A stretch of DNA of 64,000 nucleotides from A37T11 sp964546645 (GTDB taxonomy: Bacteria; Bacteroidota; Bacteroidia; Sphingobacteriales; Sphingobacteriaceae). Every line of letters begins with the position of its first letter. The stretch's first letter is position 1. The position numbers were made by a program, and so were the translations under genes. The stretch covers positions 6,729 through 70,728 of the forward strand of contig CAZJKM010000003.1 of NCBI GenBank assembly GCA_964546645.1. The letters are read 5' to 3'. Under the pieces are notes generated by a model. That model had not been told where the DNA came from. It made no database searches and worked only from the letters and a program-made list of their open reading frames with translations. Below are positions 8,934 to 15,939 of the stretch, piece by piece.

Positions 8934-9483
8934 ATTGGTCTCCTCCCATTTCTTTTATCTTTTCCTTTAACCATGATCTGGCACGTGACAGCTGCGACTT
9001 GGATGCCCCTTCACTGATCTGCAGCTTTTCGGCAATCTCCTTATGTGAATAGCCTTCAATCGCATACAGGTTGAAAACCATCCGGTAACCATCCGGCAGC
9101 AGCTGGATGATCCGCAGCAGATCGAGCTGTTCCAGCCGGTCCATATTGAAGGTTCCCTGTTCGGCATCATACACCTCGCTGAGGTCAACGGTTTTGAGCG
9201 TACGCGCGTTCTTCCGGTACATCTCAATCGCCGTATTGACGATCACGCGGCGTATCCAGCCTTCAAAGGATCCGTCTCCACGGAACGAGGTCACGCCTCC
9301 GAACACCTTGATAAAGCCGTTCTGCAGCATATCCTCCGCTTCTGCATCATTACCGGCATACCGCATGCAGACGGCCAGCATTTTTGATGAAAGGGAGCGG
9401 TAGAGCAACTCCTGCGCACGTCGTTCACCCCGGCGGCACCCTTCCAGCAAATCATCTATCGTTGCTTTATGCTCCAAATTCAT
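8914..9483 (-). CDS. ECF-type RNA polymerase sigma factor
   Basis: A 189-residue sigma-70 family protein with region 2 at about 20-90 (ELLYRSLSSKMLAVCMRYAGN, AEDMLQNGFIKVF, GSFEGWIRRVIVNTAI) and region 4 near 125-180 (LLRIIQLLPDGYRMVFNLYAIEG, then YSHKEIAEKLQISEGASKSQLSRA). The acidic DAEDMLQ-type sequence is the core-binding segment. It lacks regions 1 and 3, which defines the extracytoplasmic-function group. It leads the three-gene unit with the membrane regulator and barrel protein, and it probably controls that unit itself, although no matching promoter motif could be demonstrated. Confidence 0.9.
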   Translation of the reverse strand: MNLEHKATIDDLLEGCRRGERRAQELLYRSLSSKMLAVCMRYAGNDAEAEDMLQNGFIKVFGGVTSFRGDGSFEGWIRRVIVNTAIEMYRKNARTLKTVDLSEVYDAEQGTFNMDRLEQLDLLRIIQLLPDGYRMVFNLYAIEGYSHKEIAEKLQISEGASKSQLSRARSWLKEKIKEMGGDQYDVHAG

Positions 9484-9593
9484 CGGCGTTTCCGGTACAC
9501 ACTACGATTTAACTGATAAACACAAACGCCTCTTAATGGTGTGCATCAAAAACCCGCCGTGTTATAGGAAGATGTAAAAATACATGAAATGGT

Positions 9594-9623
9594 TGCAGGC
9601 CGGCATTTTTTTACCGGCCTGCA
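9594..9623 (-). terminator. Terminator hairpin immediately after lepB
   Basis: A 10-bp perfect stem (TGCAGGCCGG / CCGGCCTGCA) with a 10-base loop, starting 2 bases after the lepB stop. A T-run is in the loop on the plus strand; no long T-tract follows the stem on the minus strand, so its strength is uncertain. Confidence 0.6.
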
Positions 9624-9624
9624 G

Positions 9625-11046
9625 TTAGTTAATGCCCATGAAAATACGGTTCCAGCGTATCTTGCTCAGGAAAGTACCGTCTTTATCATAGCTGAGCCAC
9701 ACAAACAGGGCTTTGCCCACAATATGGTCTTCGGGGACGAAGCCCCAGAAGCGGGAGTCGAGGGAGTTATGGCGGTTGTCGCCCATCATCCAGTAATAGT
9801 CGAACGTGAACGTGTACTGATCGGTCCGCTCTCCGTTGATGTAATAGCCGTCGTCTTTTTGTTCAAACGTGTTTCCCTCATACACAGTGATCGCCCTTTC
9901 ATATAGCGGCACGGTCAGGCTGTCCAGCTGTACGGTCCAGCCTTTTTTGGGCACGATAATCGGGCCGAAGTTATCCTGGTTCCACCGGTATGGTGCGTTT
10001 TCAGGGAACATACCCGGTTCCGCGTAATCGGACGGACGGAGCCAGGGCCTTACCTGCCGCACATTGGCCCAGCCCTTTATCTGGTCTGCCAATTCATGGG
10101 TCAGGTACATTTTATACGAGTTCTGTCCGGTCCGCTCCGCTTCAATCCGCAGATCAAGGATGCGCTGAGGATTAATATCCGTACCATCGGTGATCACATC
10201 GTATAACAGTTGCTCCCGGGGCGGATTCTCACCCAGCTGCCCGTTCACATAGACCTGCGCATCAGCGACAGAGAGCGTATCACCCGGTATGCCCACTGCC
10301 CGTTTGATATAATTCTCCCGTTTATCAACTGGCCGGTTCCACGGCTCATCGGCTTCAACGGGGTAATTGAATACCACAACGTCGTTCCGTTTGATCTGCT
10401 GGAAACCGGGGAGACGGTTGTATCCCAGTCTGATTCCTTCCCAGTATGCTTTTCCGCCCGTAACCGGCATGGTGTGGTGCGCAAAAGGAAATGCCACCGG
10501 TGTCATTGGAATACGGGCACCGTAATTCACCTTACTGACAAACAGGAAATCACCTACCAACAGGCTGCGCTCCATGGAGCCGGTGGGAATCATATAGGCT
10601 TCAATGAGAAAGCCCCGTATCAGCGTAGCGGCAACCACCGCAAAAATAATGGCATCCGCCCACTCACGTGCCGCTGTTTTTTTATAGGGATATTTCTCGC
10701 GGAACTCCGGCGTGGCAGAGGCTCCCCAGAAGGTCGTGTTTTTATCCGCTCCCCAGAGGGGGAAGACCACAAATGGCAGCAGGATGGCACCTGCGTGTTC
10801 CAGGAAAGACCGCTTGCCAAAGCATTTGACAAAATCCAGGTAGATACTGATCGCGACAAAAAGGTTGATAACGGGTATAAGCAGCAATGCTACCAGCCAG
10901 CCCGGCCGGCCCACTATTTTGCAGATGATATACTCACGATAAAAAGGAATGAGTGATTCCCATCCTGGACGTCCGGCCTTTACGAATAGTTTCCAGAGAC
11001 CAAACTGGATAAGGATGATGATCAGCACAGCAATAATATAGTTCAT
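9625..11046 (-). CDS. lepB: Signal peptidase I
   Basis: Membrane serine protease that removes signal peptides from exported proteins. N-terminal hydrophobic segments (MNYIIAVLIIILIQFGLWKLF and LLLIPVINLFVAISIYLD) are followed by a third before the catalytic part. The nucleophile serine is in MIPTGSMERSLLVGDFLFVSK and the general-base lysine in YIKRAVGIPGDTLSV; the box MGDNRHNSLDSRFWGFVP lies near the C-terminus. At 473 residues it is longer than the E. coli enzyme, with an insertion between the catalytic boxes, as is usual in Bacteroidota. It is 22 bases downstream of dapB on the same strand, so the two may be co-transcribed. Confidence 0.95.
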   Translation of the reverse strand: MNYIIAVLIIILIQFGLWKLFVKAGRPGWESLIPFYREYIICKIVGRPGWLVALLLIPVINLFVAISIYLDFVKCFGKRSFLEHAGAILLPFVVFPLWGADKNTTFWGASATPEFREKYPYKKTAAREWADAIIFAVVAATLIRGFLIEAYMIPTGSMERSLLVGDFLFVSKVNYGARIPMTPVAFPFAHHTMPVTGGKAYWEGIRLGYNRLPGFQQIKRNDVVVFNYPVEADEPWNRPVDKRENYIKRAVGIPGDTLSVADAQVYVNGQLGENPPREQLLYDVITDGTDINPQRILDLRIEAERTGQNSYKMYLTHELADQIKGWANVRQVRPWLRPSDYAEPGMFPENAPYRWNQDNFGPIIVPKKGWTVQLDSLTVPLYERAITVYEGNTFEQKDDGYYINGERTDQYTFTFDYYWMMGDNRHNSLDSRFWGFVPEDHIVGKALFVWLSYDKDGTFLSKIRWNRIFMGIN

Positions 11047-11068
11047 GTTGTTTAATTGAATAGCGAAG

Positions 11069-11815
11069 TTATGTGATAGAAAAGTCGAACATCTCCGTTA
11101 CGGCATAAAATCCCTTCTTTCCGGCAAGCCATTCTGCCGCAATCACAGCCCCCAGCGCGAAACCCGCCCGGCTATGGGCAGTATGCTTAAACTCAATCTG
11201 GTCCACCTCTGAACTGTACAGCACGGTATGCGTGCCGGGCACTTCCTCAATCCGGTGCGACTCAATCAGCAGCTCATCTTTTTTGGGGACCGTTTCCTCT
11301 CCTTCCCCGATCAGGGTATTGATCCACCGGGATTTGCTGTCATTGTTTGCCAGGATACCCTCTGCGATGGTAATCGCCGTTCCGCTCGGGGCATCCAGTT
11401 TATGGGTGTGATGTATCTCCTCCACCTGTACGTCATATTGCTTATACGGGTTGATAGCCCGTGCCAGCAGGCGGTTGATGTGGAAGAACACATTGACACC
11501 GATACTGAAATTAGACCCATACATCAGCGTTTTGTTACCGGCAAGGCAGCGTTCTTTTACAGCCGGGAGTTCATCATACCAGCCGGTGGTTCCTACGACG
11601 ACAGGCAGATCAGCGGTAAAGCACAGGTCAATATTGCTGACCGCCGCTGCCGGCGTACTGAAATCGATGGCTGCGTCATAACCCTGCAGCGCTTCGGGAG
11701 TGATCTCCTCCCGGTTATGTTCGTCAATGACCAGGCCGATCCGGTGGCCCCGGCTGATAGCGAACCGTTCAATAATACGGCCCATTTTGCCGTATCCGAT
11801 AAGGACTATGTTCAT
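11069..11815 (-). CDS. dapB: 4-hydroxy-tetrahydrodipicolinate reductase
   Basis: Reduces 4-hydroxy-tetrahydrodipicolinate with NAD(P)H in the lysine/diaminopimelate pathway. The N-terminal Rossmann motif is MNIVLIGYGKMGRIIE, and the catalytic histidine/lysine segment is EIHHTHKLDAPSGTAITIAEG. The region VVGTTGWYD and the GSNFSIGVNVF block are also typical. The open frame extends 21 codons further upstream to 11878, but the family begins at the MNIV methionine at 11815, so I start there. The length of 248 residues agrees with the family. It is upstream of lepB with only 22 bases between. Confidence 0.95.
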   Translation of the reverse strand: MNIVLIGYGKMGRIIERFAISRGHRIGLVIDEHNREEITPEALQGYDAAIDFSTPAAAVSNIDLCFTADLPVVVGTTGWYDELPAVKERCLAGNKTLMYGSNFSIGVNVFFHINRLLARAINPYKQYDVQVEEIHHTHKLDAPSGTAITIAEGILANNDSKSRWINTLIGEGEETVPKKDELLIESHRIEEVPGTHTVLYSSEVDQIEFKHTAHSRAGFALGAVIAAEWLAGKKGFYAVTEMFDFSIT

Positions 11816-11955
11816 ATTTATTGGCGCATTCGTCATTCTGTCCCCTGTAACCTGCGCAGGCAGGTAGCGGGGAAACATGACGAAAGTAAGATATATTCAC
11901 CAATAATCCGCGGAAGAGTGCAATAAAATCACATTGCTTCACAGACCGGGGCAAT

Positions 11956-12126
11956 CTACAATACCAGGCTGCTTACGATATCACTGTATTGGATAGCCGG
12001 GTGGCTGCCGATATAGGCAACACGGAACTCATACTCCTTCAGACTTTCCAACCCGGTAAACAGCGTTGACGAACGGGTAATGAGGCGTTCTGTCCAGCTT
12101 TCCGTTCCGGAAAGTTGGCATGTCAT
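11956..12126 (-). pseudogene. 56-codon frame resembling the end of a fibronectin type III domain
   Basis: A short frame beginning MTCQLSGTESWTERL and ending SDIVSSLVL, too short for a whole domain. Its second half has the hallmark FN3 pattern: a LxxLKEYEFRVAYIG core (Leu then Tyr-x-Phe-x-Val), followed by IQYSDIVSSLV, which corresponds to the final G strand. The N-terminal strands of the domain are absent and no extension in another frame was evident upstream. It may be a decayed remnant or a small intact protein of a single half-domain. It lies between dapB and the repeat region at 12403. Confidence 0.4.
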
Positions 12127-12402
12127 TCTTCTTTAAAGTTAAAAAATCTGTTTTTTTTAATCGCTGCGACATAAATTGTATGCCGCATGTATCACAAAGG
12201 TAGGGGAAGACAGGTATTCAAACTGATAATTTTGCGCAGATTTTATGCGGGTACTAAAAAAAATTCTGCGAGAATTTACCGGTTTCCGGATCGGGGTAGG
12301 TTTACTTTTCCCGGAAGCAACATTGCTTTTGCCTGTTTTAAGCATACTGAGGGGTTATGTATGGTTATTCGGGCCGGTCACAGCCATACATCCGCCAAAA
12401 AG

Positions 12403-12648
12403 ATGTTTACTTTTTTGAAATGTAAACATCTTTCCGGGGAAAGTATGTTTACACCCATGGAAGGCAAACATACGGGTATAGAAAAGGAACTTTCTTTAAC
12501 CGAATGTAAACATCCTGCCGGTCAACACATGTTGTGTTTCTGTGAAGGCAGGTATAAGCCGAGAAAAAAACAGGTTGTTATTACCGAATGCAGACCTCGG
12601 CTCCTTCGAAGTAAGTTTACTTCGGATGATCAACGCATGGCAAAGGTG
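12403..12648 (+). repeat. Six-unit imperfect repeat of 13-15 codons
   Basis: Units start at 12403, 12445, 12490, 12529, 12574 and 12613 and are 42, 45, 39, 45 and 39 bases long, all multiples of three. In the plus frame they read like MFTFLKCKHLSGES, MFTPMEGKHTGIEKE, LSLTECKHPAGQH and so on, with a shared [M/L]-F/x-T-x-x-[E/K]-[C/G]-K-H core. At DNA level the units contain ATGTTTAC and TGTAAACAT, so neighbouring copies form hairpins (10-bp stem 12401-12410 with 12422-12431; 8-bp 12443-12450 with 12466-12473; 8-bp 12607-12614 with 12617-12624). An open frame of 195 codons (12187-12774) runs through the repeats but overlaps the end of the DUF5683 gene. Whether it is translated is unknown. Confidence 0.6.
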
Positions 12649-13388
12649 AGCTTTATCCCCGGAGCCGGCATAGGCATTCCTGTATGTATGGGAGCCGCGG
12701 GTAACAGTGAGGGGCTGATCCGGAGGGTGAGGTCGTCCCGGATATCATATCGCATAAACATACCGTTCACGTAGGCTTCAATGACATTGATGGCATAGAC
12801 GCCTACAAACAACAATACGCTCAGATCCCGGTTACGCCGGTAATAGTCCTTGACCTGGATCAGGTAATCCGTATTGGCAAAGCGGTATTCCTCATTGAGG
12901 TAAGCATCGTTATTAGCCAGGCGGTACTGCACCTCTTCCAGAAAGATCTTATAATAACGGTGGTTAAACTCGAACATCAGTCCCACGCTGACAAAACCGC
13001 CATAGATGACCGGTACGCTGATCCACCATAGTTTCGGGCTGTGTACGCCCCGTGCCTTCAGGTCTTCTTTCCGGAGGTGCCATTGCTGCGCGTTGTAGAC
13101 CTGCCCCCAGCCGGGCAGGATCAGTGAGCGGCGCACGGCCTGCCGGGCAATATGCTCCAGAGACAGGCGTGCCGAATCCTTAAAAACGTTGGATATTTCT
13201 TCTTCTGCCTTTTCACGGCGCTTTCGCCTGTCCGGTTTGGGCAGGTTGGTGGTATCCTGTGCATTCAGGGAGTCCCGGGAAATATCCTGAGCCCGTTTCC
13301 GCATGACACTGTCGGGTTCCTGTGCCAACGCGGTGCCCGTAAACAGCAACCCTCCGAGCAGGGTAAGTATGAAAAGGCGCGTCCTCAT
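12630..13388 (-). CDS. DUF5683-type membrane-associated protein
   Basis: A 252-residue protein with an N-terminal signal peptide (LFILTLLGGLLFTGTALAQ), a charged linker rich in lysine, arginine and glutamate up to about residue 65, then a domain starting RQAVRRSLILPGWGQVYNAQQW that matches the DUF5683 family of Bacteroidota. Two hydrophobic stretches (WWISVPVIYGGFVSVGLMF and LSVLLFVGVYAINVIEAYV) may span or lie on the membrane; between them is a Tyr/Asn-rich region (RLANNDAYLNEEYRFANTDY). The function is unknown. It lies one base after parB on the same strand, and the pairing of this family with ParB is common in the phylum. Confidence 0.8.
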   Translation of the reverse strand: MRTRLFILTLLGGLLFTGTALAQEPDSVMRKRAQDISRDSLNAQDTTNLPKPDRRKRREKAEEEISNVFKDSARLSLEHIARQAVRRSLILPGWGQVYNAQQWHLRKEDLKARGVHSPKLWWISVPVIYGGFVSVGLMFEFNHRYYKIFLEEVQYRLANNDAYLNEEYRFANTDYLIQVKDYYRRNRDLSVLLFVGVYAINVIEAYVNGMFMRYDIRDDLTLRISPSLLPAAPIHTGMPMPAPGIKLTFAMR

Positions 13389-13389
13389 C

Positions 13390-14298
13390 TTACCAGTCCA
13401 GCAGTTCGAGGATCCGGTTCAGGTCATCCTCTGAGGTAAATGGGATTTCTATTAACCCGGTGCCTTTGTTTCCTTTCACGTTCAGTTTCACGCGTGTGGC
13501 AAACCTGGAGGCCAGGTCATCCTGTATTTTCTGGTACTGGAAAGAAAGAGGTTTTCCGCCGGTTGTTTTCTTCTTCCTGCCCTGGGAGGCCTCCTGCAGC
13601 ATCCGTACCAGCTCTTCGACTTTTCGCACGGACAGGCCTTTGCTGATGATCTCCTGATGCAGGAACAGTTGCTTATCCGGTTCGGGGATGGTGATCAGTG
13701 CGCGTGCGTGGCCCATGCTGATCTGTCCGTCACGGATGGACGCCTGTATAGCGGGAGGTAGTTTGAGCAGTCGCAGGTAGTTGGTAACGGTCGACCGGTT
13801 CTTGCTGACACGGTCGCCCAGCTCCTCCTGTTTCAGGTTGCACTCTTCGATCATGCGCTGGAAGCTGAGCGCTACCTCAATGGCGTTCAGGTTCTCGCGC
13901 TGGATATTTTCTATAAGGGCCATTTCCAGCATCTGCTGGTCGTTGGCAGTCCTGATATACGCCGGGATGGCTGTTAATCCGGCTTTTTTGGAAGCCCGTA
14001 ACCGCCGTTCGCCGGAAATAAGCTGATAGGAACCGGCAGAGACCTTCCGGATGGTGATCGGCTGAATAAGCCCCTGCAGGCGGATGGATGCCGCGAGCTC
14101 ATCCAGGGCCTGCTCATCAAAGTCCGCACGTGGCTGAAACGGATTTACTTCAATCTGGCTGATGGGGATGTGGCTGACAGATCCGGGGGCTTCATGCCCG
14201 GCCAGGTCCTGCTGTCTTCCCGCCTGTTTAACCTCTTCCGTATCATTCAGCAGAGCACTTAACCCCTTTCCTAAACCGAATTTTCGCTGTTGTGCCAT
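13390..14298 (-). CDS. parB: Chromosome partitioning protein ParB
   Basis: CTP-dependent DNA clamp that loads at parS sites and helps segregate the origin region. The N-terminal ParB/sulfiredoxin-type domain contains PISQIEVNPFQPR, LAASIRLQGLIQPITIRK and the nucleotide-contacting ISGERRLRASKKAG. The arginine-rich patch ENIQRENLNAIEVALSFQRM is followed by a helix-turn-helix (QEELGDRVSKNRSTVTNYLRLL). A basic linker precedes the C-terminal dimerisation end (FTSEDDLNRILELLDW). At 302 residues it has the normal length. parA lies 103 bases upstream on the same strand, with the spacer filled by heptamer repeats. I could not find a convincing parS site in the window. Confidence 0.95.
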   Translation of the reverse strand: MAQQRKFGLGKGLSALLNDTEEVKQAGRQQDLAGHEAPGSVSHIPISQIEVNPFQPRADFDEQALDELAASIRLQGLIQPITIRKVSAGSYQLISGERRLRASKKAGLTAIPAYIRTANDQQMLEMALIENIQRENLNAIEVALSFQRMIEECNLKQEELGDRVSKNRSTVTNYLRLLKLPPAIQASIRDGQISMGHARALITIPEPDKQLFLHQEIISKGLSVRKVEELVRMLQEASQGRKKKTTGGKPLSFQYQKIQDDLASRFATRVKLNVKGNKGTGLIEIPFTSEDDLNRILELLDW

Positions 14299-14309
14299 TT
14301 TTTGCTATG

Positions 14310-14415
14310 GGCTGTTGGCTTTAGGCCATCAGCCTTTTTAAGTATTTATTGTTTTTTGCTTTAGGCCGTCAGCCTACTGCTTAAAGCCTGAAGCCTACCA
14401 CCTAAAGCTTACTGC
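14310..14415 (-). repeat. Heptamer-periodic repeat between parA and parB
   Basis: On the plus strand the run GCTTTAG, GCCGTCA, GCCTACT, GCTTAAA, GCCTGAA, GCCTACC, ACCTAAA, GCTTACT, GCCCACC keeps a strict 7-base step with GCY at each start. A related block lies just left of it (GGCTTTAGGCCATCAGCC). On the minus strand the repeat starts at, and partly encodes, the last codons and TAG stop of parA. Confidence 0.65.
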
Positions 14416-15196
14416 CCACCGCCTCTTTCATCATCCCGTTTTTCTGCAGGATCTCGCGGGCCAGGTTCAGGTAGTTGATTGCTCCTTTTGAATTGGCGTC
14501 ATGCATGATCACCGATACGCCGAAACTGGGTGCCTCACTGAGGCGGGTATTCCGTTGAATGATAGTATCAAAAACCAGGTCATTAAAGTGTGTCCGTACT
14601 TCTTCCACCACCTGGTTGGCCAGCCGCAGGCGCACGTCGTACATCGTCAACAGGATGCCTTCTATTTCCAGATCTTTATTCAGGCGATTCTGGACAATCT
14701 TAATGGTATTGAGCAGCTTTCCCAGGCCCTCCAGAGCGAAGTACTCACACTGTACCGGTATGATCACCGAATCGGCTGTTGTAAGCGCATTGATGGTGAT
14801 CAGCCCCAGCGAGGGGGAGCAGTCAATGATAATAAAGTCGTAGTCATCCCTTACCTGCCCGAGCACGCCCTTCATTTTAAATTCCCGGTCGTCCAGGTTG
14901 ATCATTTCAATTTCAGCACCTACCAGATCGATATGGGCCGGCAGCAGGTCTAGATACGGGGTTTCTGTCGCACGGATCGCTTCCCTGGGATTGGCGTCGT
15001 TCACGATACACTCGTAGATACTGGATGTGATGGTGCGTGGATCAAAGCCTATTCCGGAGGTGGAATTGGCCTGTGGATCCGCATCCACCAATAAGGTACG
15101 GTATTCCAGCACAGCCAGACTGGCAGCCAGGTTAATGGAAGAAGTAGTTTTGCCGACACCGCCTTTCTGATTGGCCAATGCTATTATTTTACCCAT
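14402..15196 (-). CDS. parA: Chromosome partitioning ATPase ParA/Soj
   Basis: Deviant Walker ATPase that works with ParB in origin segregation. The deviant Walker A motif is KGGVGKTTSSINLAASLA near residue 11, followed by LLVDADPQANSTSG, the Walker B-like DYDFIIIDCSPSLG, and the C-terminal FDTIIQRNTRLSEAPSFGVSV typical of Soj. I use the ATG at 15196 (MGKIIALANQ) because family members begin there; the frame itself is open 26 codons further. The last few residues (KEAVGSKL) are encoded by the start of the heptamer repeat, so the C-terminus may vary between strains. The divergent FMN reductase gene begins about 190 bases upstream. Confidence 0.95.
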   Translation of the reverse strand: MGKIIALANQKGGVGKTTSSINLAASLAVLEYRTLLVDADPQANSTSGIGFDPRTITSSIYECIVNDANPREAIRATETPYLDLLPAHIDLVGAEIEMINLDDREFKMKGVLGQVRDDYDFIIIDCSPSLGLITINALTTADSVIIPVQCEYFALEGLGKLLNTIKIVQNRLNKDLEIEGILLTMYDVRLRLANQVVEEVRTHFNDLVFDTIIQRNTRLSEAPSFGVSVIMHDANSKGAINYLNLAREILQKNGMMKEAVGSKL

Positions 15197-15389
15197 GTAT
15201 ACGATAGCTATTAATCGTTCGTTGCCTGATTCCGCCTGCAAAGTTCGGGAATTGTTGCCGTGCTTTACCGTCAAAAAACATTTTTTAACATTTTTTGGTG
15301 ATCCGGATGCGGTTTAATCATTAATTTCGCCCCTTTCACAGCCGGAAAATACTAGCGGCTAAGATACAAAAATAGGGACATAATTCAGC

Positions 15390-15911
15390 ATGACAACAAT
15401 AATAGCAGGAACAAACCGACCTCACAGCAATACACTGAAAGTGGCCGAATACTACCAGCAGCAGCTGAAGGAGAAAGGGCATGCTTCGGAAATCCTTTCA
15501 CTGGAGATGTTGCCGGATAACCTGATTGCGTCTGACCTGTACGGCCACCGCAGCACGGCATTCCAGCCGCTGCAGGATCGTGTCACGGCCACCGAAAAGT
15601 TCATTTTTGTCATCCCGGAATATAACGGGAGTTTTCCGGGTGTACTGAAAACCTTTGTGGATGCCTGTGCTTTTCCCGACAGCTTTTTTGGCAAAAAGTC
15701 TGCATTGGTCGGCATATCCAGCGGAAAGTACGGGAATATCAGGGGGGTAGACCACTTTACCGGTATCTGCCACTACATACGGCTCGATGTGATGCCGCTA
15801 CGTATCCATATACCGCACATCCGGCAGGAGCTGGATGAGCAGGGCCGGTTCCATAAGGAAGACACCCTGAAATTCACCAACCAGCAGATCGAAGCGTTTA
15901 TGCGCTTTTAA
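15390..15911 (+). CDS. NADPH-dependent FMN reductase family protein
   Basis: A 173-residue flavodoxin-like protein. The phosphate-binding loop is TIIAGTNRPHSNTLKVAEYY at the N-terminus, the flavin-contacting PEYNGSFPGVLKTFVD segment lies near residue 77, and LVGISSGKYGNIRGVDHF follows near 105. This pattern places it with the NADPH-dependent FMN/chromate/azo reductases, which reduce free flavin or quinone-like substrates in the cytosol. The real substrate cannot be told from sequence. It is a single gene, converging with leuS, with 28 bases between the two stops. Confidence 0.85.
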   Translation: MTTIIAGTNRPHSNTLKVAEYYQQQLKEKGHASEILSLEMLPDNLIASDLYGHRSTAFQPLQDRVTATEKFIFVIPEYNGSFPGVLKTFVDACAFPDSFFGKKSALVGISSGKYGNIRGVDHFTGICHYIRLDVMPLRIHIPHIRQELDEQGRFHKEDTLKFTNQQIEAFMRF

Positions 15912-15939
15912 GCGCAGCAATGGTTTTACGGGTTGCCGC

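Noticed and set aside
13390..15196. parS site near parAB
   Set aside because: Only a few CACGTG hexamers are scattered in the window and none has the full palindrome expected of parS.
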